In this document: positions 1 through 5,948 of the stretch, in pieces | How positions within the stretch are numbered: position 1 is the stretch's first letter | Layout: each line of letters begins with the position of its first letter | The notes under the pieces: generated by a model | Databases searched by the model: none | Told to the model about the DNA's origin: nothing | The model's input: the letters and a program-made list of their open reading frames with translations, nothing else | Made by a program: the position numbers and the translations under genes | Origin: an uncultured Bacilli bacterium | GTDB taxonomy: Bacteria; Bacillota_I; Bacilli_A; RF39; UBA660 | Length of the DNA: 5,948 bases | Reading direction: 5' to 3' | Assembly: GCA_947594675.1 (NCBI GenBank) | Contig: CANQEF010000071.1 | Span: 1-5,948 of the forward strand

Positions 1-18
1 CCAACTATCAACAATTTT

Positions 19-34
19 CTTATTCTACAATAAG
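19..34 (-). other. Small hairpin near the predicted 5' end of the leftward transcript
   Basis: On the minus strand CTTATT, a GTAG loop and AATAAG form a perfect 6-bp stem. It starts at the base directly downstream of the -10 element of the promoter at 35-65 and spans the predicted transcription start (about 28), so only part of it would be in the RNA. No ribosome binding site or start codon is visible before the window ends. It could be a chance AT-rich palindrome. Confidence 0.25.
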
Positions 35-65
35 ATTATACCCCCCCCCCGTCTTGATTTGTCAA
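35..65 (-). promoter_or_regulatory. Consensus sigma-70/SigA promoter with a ten-G spacer tract, reading out of the left edge
   Basis: On the minus strand a perfect -35 TTGACA (65-60) is followed by a perfect -10 TATAAT (40-35). The spacer of 19 bp (59-41) is two longer than the 17-bp optimum, and its last ten bases are all G. Start of transcription is expected near 28. The -35 begins directly after the U-tract of the valS terminator, so this is a new transcription unit whose gene lies outside the window. Each G lost or gained changes the spacer by one: G8 would give 17 bp and the strongest predicted promoter, and G10 as seen predicts weak activity. Element matches and tract length are seen; phase variation is inferred by analogy with homopolymer-spacer promoters such as Neisseria porA. 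Confidence 0.8.
41..50. repeat. Homopolymer tract, ten C (ten G on the minus strand)
   Basis: Ten uninterrupted C:G pairs sit in a very AT-rich intergenic region where a run this long is not expected by chance. The tract ends exactly at the -10 hexamer of the leftward promoter. Runs of this length are typical substrates for slipped-strand mispairing. The exact length may differ between cells or be affected by sequencing error. Confidence 0.9.
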
Positions 66-96
66 CAAAAAAATTGTGGAGTTTTTCCACAATTTT
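64..96 (-). terminator. Rho-independent terminator of the HD-valS operon
   Basis: On the minus strand an 11-bp perfect stem (AAAATTGTGGA at 96-86 with TCCACAATTTT at 80-70) encloses a 5-base loop and runs into a T-rich tract. The valS stop codon (97-95) lies at the foot of the stem, so the last codon and the terminator overlap. It ends right where the -35 of the next promoter begins, separating valS from the gene to the left. Confidence 0.88.
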
Positions 97-2635
97 AATT
101 TAATTGTTCTTTCAAGCGACTTAATTTTTCTTCTTCCTCTGCCAATTTCTTTCTATCCAACTCTACAATATTACTAGGAGCCTTCTTAACATAATTATCA
201 TTAGAAAGTAAATTTTGTCTTCTCTTAATAGAAGTTTCTAATTTTTCTATTTCTTCCTTTAAAGCACCCGTATCAATAACTTCTCTTTCAAAATAATAAG
301 TTATATCTATACTAGAAGATTTGTAGTTACAACTAATAAGTCCCGGATCACAACTAGTAAGATTATCCTCCGTTATTTTAAGTTGTGATGCATACACATT
401 AATCAATTCTTCATTACTACACTCAAAATTAACAAAAGCCTTTTTACCTATCTTATTAGTTGCCTTCAAATTTCTAATTGCCACAATATCCTCAAGTACT
501 TTATCTAATTGTTCCTTTTCATCTTTAAATATCTCTTTTTTATTATAAGAAGGATATTTACAAATCATAATTGATTCTTTTTCTCTAATAGGAAGTTTTG
601 AAAAAATCTCTTCTGTTACATAAGGCATAAAAGGATGAAGTAATTTCAAAATATCCGTTAAAACATCCAATAAAACACTTTTTGTCGTATTATTCATATT
701 AGCCTTAGAAAGTTCAATATACCAATCACAAAAATCATTCCAAATAAAAGTATAAAGTTCATTACCAACATTATGAAAATTATATTTATCCATATTCTTT
801 ATAGTACTTTTTATAAGTTCATTTTTCTTAGTTAAAATCCACTTATCCGCTAAAGTTAAATTCTCCTTAGTAAACTCTTCCGCTTTTAAATCCTCTATAT
901 TCATTAAAACAAAACGTGATGCATTCCAAAGCTTATTAATAAAATTCCAAGAAGATTTAACTTTTTCTTCATCAAATCTTAAATCCATGCCCGGTGCTGA
1001 ATTTGTCGTTAAAAAATAACGAAGAGAATCAGCTCCATATCTATCAATTATGTCAATAGGATCAACACCATTACCTAAAGATTTAGACATTTTTCTTCCC
1101 TCTTTATCCCTAATAAGTCCATGAATTAAACAATCTTTAAATGGTCTTTCTTTCGTAAACTCCAACCCCTGAAAAGTCATTCTATTTACCCAAAAAGGTA
1201 TAATATCATAACCTGTTACTAAAACATTATTTGGATAATATCTTTCCAATAAATCTGTTTTTTCAGGCCAACCCAACGTAGAAAATGGCCATAATGCTGA
1301 AGAAAACCAAGTATCCAAAACATCCTCATCTTGAACCCAACCTTTACCAGGAGAGTCAACTTGAACCTTTATTTCATCACCTTTGTACCAAGCCGGAATT
1401 CTATGTCCCCACCAAAGTTGCCTTGAAATACACCAATCATAAGTAATTTCCATCCAATGATTCATAGTCTTTTCAAAACGAGAAGGAATAAAATTAACCT
1501 TAGTTTCTTTATTTTTTTGATTTTCTAATACTCTATCAGCTAAAGGTCTCATCTTAACAAACCACTGTTTTGATAAATATGGCTCAACGACTGCATCACT
1601 TCTTTCACTATGTCCAACAGAATGAGTAATTTCTTTTATTTTAACTAAAAGTCCTTTTTCTTTTAAATCACTAACCAACTTTTTACGACACTCTTCTCTT
1701 GTTAATCCTTCATATCCAACAGCCTTTTCATTCATTGTAGCATCAGGATTCATACAAATAATTCTCTCTAAATTATGACGAAGACCAACTTCAAAATCAT
1801 TAGGATCATGGGCCGGTGTAATCTTAACTACACCAGTTCCAAATTCCAAATCAGCATGTTCATCACCAACTATAGGAATTAATCTACCAACGATAGGCAA
1901 AATAACTCTTTTACCAATTAAATGCTTGTATCTTTCATCACTAGGATTAACTGCTACAGCTGTATCGCCAAACAAAGTTTCAGGACGTGTTGTTGCAACC
2001 TCCAAATAATCATCTGTTCCTTCAATAAAATATTTTAAATGATAAAAAGCTCCTTTATCTTCTTTATAAATAACTTCTTCATTAGATAAAGCTGTCATTT
2101 GTTCTGGATCCCAATTAATAATTTTTTCACCACGATAAATTAAACCTTTATTATATAAATCAATAAATACTTGATTAACTGCTCTATTTAATCCTTCATC
2201 CAAAGTAAATCTTTCCTTAGAATAATCAACTGAAACCCCCATCTTTGCCCATTGCTCATGAATAGTATTAGCATATTCTTCTTTCCAAGACCAAGCCTGT
2301 TTCAACCAATCTTCCCTTTTCATTTCTCTTGGCTTTATGCCCTGCTCTTTTAATCTTTTATCAATCTTTGCTTGTGTTGCAATACCAGCATGATCCATAC
2401 CAGGCAACCACAAACAATCATATCCCTGCATTCTTTTATAACGAATAATTATATCTTGAAGTGTCACATCCCAAGCATGACCTAAATGTAATTTACCAGT
2501 TACATTTGGAGGTGGAATAACGATACAAAAAGGCACTTTACTACTTTTACTATCTGCTGCAAAATAATTATTACTTTTCCACATCTCATACTTACCATTT
2601 TCAACTTCCAAATGATTATATTTTTTATCTAACAT
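95..2635 (-). CDS. valS: Valyl-tRNA synthetase (class I aminoacyl-tRNA synthetase)
   Basis: Charges tRNA-Val with valine in the cytosol and hydrolyses mischarged Thr-tRNA-Val. The 846 residues are full length, slightly short for the family. The Rossmann fold opens with [13 protein letters not shown] (HIGH signature, residues 50-53). The CP1 editing domain (about 190-350) carries [14 protein letters not shown] and [17 protein letters not shown]. The catalytic half resumes with [10 protein letters not shown] (408-417), [20 protein letters not shown] and the KMSKS loop (515-519). The anticodon-binding helical domain (about 600-750, including [13 protein letters not shown]) is followed by a C-terminal coiled coil (about 785-845). 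The Cys zinc ligands found after AWY in many ValS are absent, as in the Bacillus form. ATG is preceded by AAGGAG at a 9-base spacing, located in the end of the HD gene 4 bases upstream, so the two are probably translationally coupled. The T-box at 4123-4345 likely regulates it. Confidence 0.97.
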   Translation of the reverse strand: MLDKKYNHLEVENGKYEMWKSNNYFAADSKSSKVPFCIVIPPPNVTGKLHLGHAWDVTLQDIIIRYKRMQGYDCLWLPGMDHAGIATQAKIDKRLKEQGIKPREMKREDWLKQAWSWKEEYANTIHEQWAKMGVSVDYSKERFTLDEGLNRAVNQVFIDLYNKGLIYRGEKIINWDPEQMTALSNEEVIYKEDKGAFYHLKYFIEGTDDYLEVATTRPETLFGDTAVAVNPSDERYKHLIGKRVILPIVGRLIPIVGDEHADLEFGTGVVKITPAHDPNDFEVGLRHNLERIICMNPDATMNEKAVGYEGLTREECRKKLVSDLKEKGLLVKIKEITHSVGHSERSDAVVEPYLSKQWFVKMRPLADRVLENQKNKETKVNFIPSRFEKTMNHWMEITYDWCISRQLWWGHRIPAWYKGDEIKVQVDSPGKGWVQDEDVLDTWFSSALWPFSTLGWPEKTDLLERYYPNNVLVTGYDIIPFWVNRMTFQGLEFTKERPFKDCLIHGLIRDKEGRKMSKSLGNGVDPIDIIDRYGADSLRYFLTTNSAPGMDLRFDEEKVKSSWNFINKLWNASRFVLMNIEDLKAEEFTKENLTLADKWILTKKNELIKSTIKNMDKYNFHNVGNELYTFIWNDFCDWYIELSKANMNNTTKSVLLDVLTDILKLLHPFMPYVTEEIFSKLPIREKESIMICKYPSYNKKEIFKDEKEQLDKVLEDIVAIRNLKATNKIGKKAFVNFECSNEELINVYASQLKITEDNLTSCDPGLISCNYKSSSIDITYYFEREVIDTGALKEEIEKLETSIKRRQNLLSNDNYVKKAPSNIVELDRKKLAEEEEKLSRLKEQLN

Positions 2636-2639
2636 AATA

Positions 2640-3374
2640 TCAAACTCCTTCTAAATATTCATTTATTAATTTTTTTATCACAAGTAGCTTTTCTTTTAAA
2701 CCAATATTACCAGTATCTAAGTACTTATCAATTAATTTATTAAGATAATCTTTTTTCCTAATAATCTCCAAAGTCTTGGAAAAATTTATATCAAAAACAA
2801 AAGCTAAATTGCAAACTAAATTATCAGCTTTAGTAACTCTCTTTTCTTTAGTAACTAATCTTTTACACATAATTTCATCATAAACAGAATCACTAATATC
2901 ACTATTTTCTACCTGTAAAATATCAGAATTTAAAACTAAATAGAAAATATCTACTTTATCAGCATCCCTTACTATTTGACAAATTAATTTTTCTTTAGGA
3001 TTTAAATCATTTGCTATTTCTTTTTTATTATGATTATAAACAACTTTTCTCAATAATTCATTATTTTTTTTATCATTATTAAACTTTTCTAAAAACTTAT
3101 CAGTTAAAATTTCACAACCCAAATTGCCATGATCCAAACTCTTTTCATCATCAAATGTCTGATAATTTTTATATTGTTCAAATCTTCCAATGTCATGAAG
3201 AAGTCCAGCCATTTTAGCCAACTTTGTATCTTCATCAGTTAAATTTAAACTTTTCGATATTTCTTCACAAAGTGCACAGACTCGTAAAGTATGATTTCTT
3301 TTTCTTTCGATATTTTCTCCATATTCTTTATATGAATCAGCATATTTTAAAAATTCTTCTTCAGCATCATTCAT
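2640..3374 (-). CDS. HD-domain metal-dependent phosphohydrolase
   Basis: A 244-residue soluble protein with no signal peptide or membrane segment. The HD superfamily pattern is complete: H28 (KRNHT), H60-D61 (GLLHDIGRF), H82 (LDHGNLG), H115 (YNHNKKE) and D137 (IVRDADKVD). This gives the metal-ligand set expected of an active nucleotide or phosphoester hydrolase. The C-terminal third is helical and Lys-rich. The substrate cannot be told from sequence. ATG at 3374 has GGAG 8 bases upstream, inside the tail of the decayed nuclease gene, whose stop overlaps this start as ATGA. Its TGA stop lies 4 bases before the valS ATG, so it belongs to the valS operon and likely shares the T-box control. No link between its activity and valyl-tRNA synthesis can be shown. 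The HD assignment is firm; the biological role is unknown. Confidence 0.9.
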   Translation of the reverse strand: MNDAEEEFLKYADSYKEYGENIERKRNHTLRVCALCEEISKSLNLTDEDTKLAKMAGLLHDIGRFEQYKNYQTFDDEKSLDHGNLGCEILTDKFLEKFNNDKKNNELLRKVVYNHNKKEIANDLNPKEKLICQIVRDADKVDIFYLVLNSDILQVENSDISDSVYDEIMCKRLVTKEKRVTKADNLVCNLAFVFDINFSKTLEIIRKKDYLNKLIDKYLDTGNIGLKEKLLVIKKLINEYLEGV

Positions 3375-4119
3375 GAATTTCTCTCCAATCTTTTCTCTAT
3401 ATCATCAATGCTTGGCAAAGTAATATTTCAAATGTTAGGTTATCATTTTCATCTTTAACATATTTATCGATAGCACTTAACTAAAAATTCAATTTACCCG
3501 CATATTCTGGCCTAAACTCAGTTGTCTTTAATTCTATAACTACATAGTTTCTAACTTTCAAATTATAAAACAACAAATCAATATAACAATCTTCATTTTC
3601 TATTTCTAAATATATTGTCTTCCTACAAATGCAAATCCATTACCTAGTTCTAACAATAACTTAGTAATATTGGCAGTTAATTCTCTTTCAATATCAAGTT
3701 ATAAAATCGAAAATATAAGGGTCTTTTAACAATTATTTTGCTTGTTCATTATTAAGTGTTGGTAAAGTTTCATCAAAATTAGTAGTTTTATTTTCTAAAA
3801 GAGCTTGTCTTTCATACAATTTAAGAGGAATCTGATGAGTCAATACAGAAACAGACCAGCCATTTTCAATTGATTCTTTTGCATACCACTTTCTAATTTC
3901 CTTATCTTTAATTTTATCTAATAATATTTGATTATGGTTCCAAGATAATTTTGCAAGGACTTCTTGCAAAAATTCATCATTATCATATTCACTAGCAAAC
4001 TTTTGCATATCTCTTAAATTTCTGGCTGACATACCTTTAATTGTAGGAAATTGTCATTGAATTTTTATTAGATATTTATTTAATTTTGATAAAGGTTTTA
4101 AAACCCTCTTATCATTCCC
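3371..4119 (-). pseudogene. Decayed DUF1016/YhcG-type PD-(D/E)xK nuclease gene
   Basis: Remnants in several frames follow the family order. The N-terminal DUF1016 part holds QFPTIKGMSARNLRDMQKFA and ENGWSVSVLTHQI. The linker reads LLKDPYIFDFIT. The C-terminal nuclease domain holds DIERELTANITKLLLELG, GNGFAFVGRQY, LEIENEDCYIDLLFYN and VVIELKTTEFRPEYAGKLNF (Asp and ExK core visible), then LSAIDKYVKDENDN and [15 protein letters not shown] with TGA. Lesions: TGA at 4056-4054, TAA at 3735-3733 where E is expected, a frameshift with missing residues near 3696, a single-base loss near 3612, TAG at 3483-3481 replacing Y, and a deletion near 3415-3425 removing roughly 45 residues. The first part of the N-terminal domain is also gone. 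The 99-codon open stretch 3733-4032 is only the longest intact piece; its ATG is an internal Met. Intact homologues are about 340-380 residues and occur as accessory genes near restriction or defence loci. It lies directly behind the T-box terminator. Confidence 0.85.
4088..4113. repeat. Imperfect palindrome with a 12-bp perfect core
   Basis: GGTTTTAAAACC (4094-4105) is a perfect palindrome, and with small bulges the arms extend to GATAA and TTATC. It sits between the T-box terminator and the first recognisable nuclease residues. It has no loop and no following T-run, so it is not a terminator. It could be a protein-binding site, a scar of sequence decay, or chance. Confidence 0.3.
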
Positions 4120-4122
4120 TCC

Positions 4123-4156
4123 AAAAAGAAAAACTCAAATCCTAAAGGACGAGTTT
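4123..4156 (-). terminator. Intrinsic terminator of the T-box leader
   Basis: On the minus strand AAACTC (4156-4151) pairs with GAGTTT (4136-4131) and TCC with GGA around a TTTA loop, followed by TTCTTTTT. The 5' side overlaps the sequence downstream of the T-box core that would be used in the antiterminator, the usual mutually exclusive arrangement. Confidence 0.85.
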
Positions 4157-4345
4157 CTCGTGGTACCACCTTAATTCATAAGTAATAACTTACCTTAATA
4201 TTGATAACGGAAATTATCCGGAATAACTTACTTTTTTCAGAAATTCTACTCCTCTGCTACCTTCAATAATCTTTTTAATTCATTTCCACCAACCATGAAT
4301 TCTCTATTTAAAAATAATTACCTACTCCTCAGAATCAATGCATCT
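4123..4345 (-). promoter_or_regulatory. T-box riboswitch leader, tRNA-Val specific (specifier GUA)
   Basis: The T-box core AAGGTGGTACCACG lies at 4172-4159. Upstream is a Stem I-like region: lower stem TTCTG (4334-4330) with CAGAG (4256-4252), specifier-loop strands AGGAGTA and GAAGGTAG, an upper stem GGTAAT with ATTATT and TTTTT with AAAAA, an AGAGA bulge, and a distal hairpin with GGTTGGTGGA. The best specifier is GUA (4260-4258), a Val codon. The bulge TGGT (4168-4165) would pair with a tRNA ending ACCA, which suits tRNA-Val (discriminator A), whereas bacterial tRNA-Gly usually ends UCCA. Small hairpins at 4218-4202 and 4192-4179 are Stem III candidates. Uncharged tRNA-Val should stabilise the antiterminator and let transcription pass through the dead nuclease gene into HD-valS. 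Stem pairing is by hand and approximate. Confidence 0.88.
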
Positions 4346-4351
4346 ACCAAG

Positions 4352-4380
4352 ATTATATAACATTTTATTTATAAATTCAA
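4352..4380 (-). promoter_or_regulatory. Promoter of the T-box leader and HD-valS operon
   Basis: On the minus strand -35 TTGAAT (4380-4375), a 17-bp spacer and a perfect -10 TATAAT (4357-4352). The start site is expected near 4345, which places Stem I of the T-box at the 5' end of the RNA. The -35 begins only five bases after the stop of the upstream peptidase gene, with no convincing terminator between them, so some read-through from that gene into the leader is possible. Confidence 0.8.
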
Positions 4381-4385
4381 CTTGA

Positions 4386-5690
4386 TTAAATCAAATAAAA
4401 TTTTTTAGGAGATTTACTTTCCTTAAGATTTACACCCAAAACAGCAAAAAGATCATTAGGATTAATAACAGAAATATTTTCCACTATATTTTTCATATCT
4501 TCATAGGCTAACTCTTTAGTTTTTAATTTTTCTAGCATCAATCTAGCTAAATAATTGCCTATAACATAGGGATATTCTTTTTGAACCATACCAGTACACG
4601 TAATTAAAGAAGTGATTGCCTCATCACAAAAATGATCACTATATTCTAAAGCAGAAAAATAGTAAGAACCATCTTCTTTTAATTTTTCTTTCATTTCCCT
4701 AGTAAATAATTTATTATTTAGATCAACTGCCGCCTGAGCATTTTTTATTTCTTCTTCACTAGTAATTTGTCCATTCAACAACATTTTTTTCATAAAATCA
4801 AATATAGGGATTATATCAATTCCCGTTTTATAAGTATTAAAGTTTCTTAAATGAACCATTTTTTCTATTTCTTCAGTATCATAACCTTCATGACTCAAAA
4901 AATCTAAGGCCAACTTTTCATAAATAATCGTAGAAAACTCTTCTAATGATAAAGATTTTTGTAAAGAGGTATTTTTCTCATATATCATAAGTTCTTCTAT
5001 AAAGTGAATAAATTCATGAATAAAAGCCCAAAAATCTTGTATAGTAAAATTTCTTTCAACCACTATATCAAGACTATTTTCAGAAACTAGAGTAAAATTC
5101 CAACTTAAATCTTCTACTCTTCTATCATTAAGTCCTAATACTTTTAAAAGTCTGTTTTTTTCTATCAAATCATCAGCTTTAACAAAATGTATCTGACCAT
5201 TTTTTAAAGCATTCTTACAAATATTTAACCACTCTAATGATGGATCAACCATCTTTAAAAATTTAATCACTAATTTTCTAAACTCTTCTTCAGTTAATCT
5301 TTTCCCCTCATTTATTTTAGAAAAGTCATAATTAAATTCACTAAAAATATTTTCTTTTACTTCTAAAGTAATAATTTCTAAAAGAGATTCTAAATTATCC
5401 AAAATAAAATTATCTTTTCCACCTTTACAATAACAAATTCTAATAATTTCATTCTGTATTAACTCATTTAAAAGAGGATATCGATAATTATCCTTTAACC
5501 AGTCAGTTAATTCTTTATCTGTAAGGCTACACTCACCATATCTTTTTAGATATTTAAGAGTAATAGCGGAAATAATTTCTTCATAGGAAAAATATTCACT
5601 AGATACATTTTCTTTTAAAAATTCTTTGACATATAAAGTACAAAGTAATTCTTTTTCATTAAAAGAATATAAATCTTTAATATTTGTCAC
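4386..5690 (-). CDS. Putative M3-like zinc metallopeptidase (divergent)
   Basis: A 434-residue protein that I recognise only by its active-site region. WAFIHEFIHFIEE carries HExxH (H225, E226, H229), and about 22 residues later LEEFSTIIYEKLALDFL supplies a candidate third zinc ligand (E250 or E251), the gluzincin layout of the M3/PepF oligopeptidases. Near the C-terminus YPYVIGNYLARLM resembles the Tyr-rich M3 motif lining the substrate cleft. M3 enzymes are usually about 600 residues, so this one is short and its first 200 residues, acidic and helical, are not recognisable. No signal peptide or membrane segment is seen, so it is probably cytosolic and may trim peptides. The start is GTG, chosen because AAGGGGG precedes it by about 8 bases and no other start fits. 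It has its own promoter and is not clearly part of the valS operon. Real coding status is firm; family is moderate. Confidence 0.82.
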   Translation of the reverse strand: MTNIKDLYSFNEKELLCTLYVKEFLKENVSSEYFSYEEIISAITLKYLKRYGECSLTDKELTDWLKDNYRYPLLNELIQNEIIRICYCKGGKDNFILDNLESLLEIITLEVKENIFSEFNYDFSKINEGKRLTEEEFRKLVIKFLKMVDPSLEWLNICKNALKNGQIHFVKADDLIEKNRLLKVLGLNDRRVEDLSWNFTLVSENSLDIVVERNFTIQDFWAFIHEFIHFIEELMIYEKNTSLQKSLSLEEFSTIIYEKLALDFLSHEGYDTEEIEKMVHLRNFNTYKTGIDIIPIFDFMKKMLLNGQITSEEEIKNAQAAVDLNNKLFTREMKEKLKEDGSYYFSALEYSDHFCDEAITSLITCTGMVQKEYPYVIGNYLARLMLEKLKTKELAYEDMKNIVENISVINPNDLFAVLGVNLKESKSPKKFYLI

Positions 5691-5717
5691 TTGCTATTCC
5701 CCCTTACCTCGCCGCTT

Positions 5718-5746
5718 ATTATAGCATATAAATCCAATATGAGCAA
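5718..5746 (-). promoter_or_regulatory. Promoter of the M3-like peptidase gene (extended -10)
   Basis: On the minus strand an extended -10 TGCTATAAT (hexamer 5723-5718) lies 17 bp after a weak -35 TTGCTC (5746-5741). The predicted start near 5711 leaves a leader of about 20 bases holding the AAGGGGG Shine-Dalgarno before the GTG at 5690. Confidence 0.7.
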
Positions 5747-5764
5747 GAAAAAATCTATAACTAC

Positions 5765-5791
5765 TTGTAATAATACAATCTATGCTAAAAT
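5765..5791 (+). promoter_or_regulatory. Candidate promoter of the right-edge gene
   Basis: An extended -10 TGCTAAAAT (hexamer 5786-5791) precedes the AAGGAGG and ATG of the plus-strand gene. A possible -35 TTGTAA (5765-5770) is spaced only 15 bp away, so recognition would rest on the extended -10. The element is nearly identical to the -10 region of the divergent peptidase promoter. Confidence 0.5.
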
Positions 5792-5810
5792 AAATTTTAA
5801 GGAGGAAACC

Positions 5811-5948
5811 ATGAAAATTGATGAAGAAAAATTAGGAAATAAAAGAAAAGATTATTTAAGCTGGGATGAATTTTCCCGAGTTTGACAGTTACTTTAAGTC
5901 AAAACAAAGAACAAACCGTTATTTTATAAGGGTTTAATGGATTTTTTG
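5811..5948 (+). pseudogene. Decayed dCMP deaminase (ComEB-type) gene, 5' part, cut by the window edge
   Basis: ATG at 5811 follows AAGGAGG by 5 bases. The first 22 residues include NKRKDYLSWDEF, matching the KRxDYxSWDEYF start of bacterial deoxycytidylate deaminases, which make dUMP for thymidylate synthesis. The frame then reads SRV and stops at 5883-5885. In another frame the sequence continues as PSLTVTLSQNKEQTVIL, a stop, and GFNGFF, resembling the family's DPSTQVGA and GYNGFP segments. So the MGIALLSAKRSKD-like stretch seems deleted with a frame change and a further stop follows. The zinc-binding HAE and PCxxC motifs would lie beyond the edge. The N-terminal match is good; the later segments are weak, so it could instead be a short peptide gene of unknown role. 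Confidence 0.55.

Noticed and set aside
1319..1387. Missing zinc-binding cysteines in ValS as a sign of decay
   Set aside because: The Bacillus-type ValS also lacks them, and all catalytic and editing motifs are intact, so this is a normal lineage feature.
3562..3589. Possible internal promoter on the minus strand (TTGTTA, 16 bp, TATAAT) inside the nuclease remnant
   Set aside because: The hexamers fall in codons for the conserved CYIDLLFYN segment, and such matches are frequent in AT-rich DNA. It might still feed HD-valS, but nothing beyond the match supports it.
3733..4032. A 99-codon open frame as an independent small gene
   Set aside because: Its Met is internal to the DUF1016 motif GMSARNL, no ribosome binding site precedes it, and family sequence continues on both sides past stops and frame changes. 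It is a piece of the pseudogene.
4259..4261. Glycine T-box reading (GGU specifier)
   Set aside because: The antiterminator bulge TGGT requires a tRNA with discriminator A, and the downstream synthetase is ValS, so GUA is preferred.
4386..4420. Terminator for the peptidase gene around its stop (TTGAT/ATCAA arms)
   Set aside because: The stem is only five A/T-rich pairs with a 3-base loop and lacks a T-run, so it is too weak to call.
5691..5885. A 64-codon plus-strand frame starting at a TTG
   Set aside because: It crosses the minus-strand promoter and leader of the peptidase gene, has no ribosome binding site at that start, and only its last 24 codons, from the ATG at 5811, have a Shine-Dalgarno and homology.

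Overview
The window is AT-rich and densely packed, with four of its five genes or gene remnants on the minus strand. It uses the standard bacterial code: TGG encodes Trp in valS, and TGA ends the HD gene. Two things point to a low-GC Firmicutes/Bacilli-type genome, possibly a gut Bacilli or Mollicutes-related lineage that keeps TGA as stop. One is a canonical T-box leader. The other is a ValS of the Bacillus type, without Cys zinc ligands after the HRIPAWY motif. This lineage call is inference; there is no rRNA or other marker in the window.

Reading leftward on the minus strand from the right: a gene for a putative M3-like zinc metallopeptidase (4386-5690) starts at GTG with a strong Shine-Dalgarno and has its own promoter (5718-5746). 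Six bases after its stop a second promoter (4352-4380) begins and drives a T-box leader (about 4123-4345) with specifier GUA (Val) and its own intrinsic terminator. Directly behind that terminator lies a decayed DUF1016/YhcG-type PD-(D/E)xK nuclease gene (3371-4119) with several stops, frameshifts and deletions. Its last codon overlaps the start of an HD-domain phosphohydrolase gene (2640-3374), which is followed after 4 bases by valS (95-2635). The valS stop lies inside the stem of a strong terminator (64-96).

Immediately past that terminator is a promoter with consensus -35 TTGACA and -10 TATAAT, whose 19-bp spacer contains an uninterrupted run of ten G (plus-strand C 41-50). It points out of the left edge, so its target is not visible. 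This looks like a slippage-controlled, phase-variable promoter and is the most notable signal here.

At the right edge a plus-strand gene begins at 5811 with AAGGAGG. Its first residues match the N-terminus of dCMP deaminase (ComEB type), but the frame breaks after 24 codons and family-like sequence resumes in another frame, so it appears to be a decayed gene running off the window.

Functional reading: uncharged tRNA-Val should relieve termination at the T-box and allow transcription through the dead nuclease into HD-valS. Two of the five genes are decaying, so the segment combines conserved housekeeping (valS) with accessory genes under erosion.
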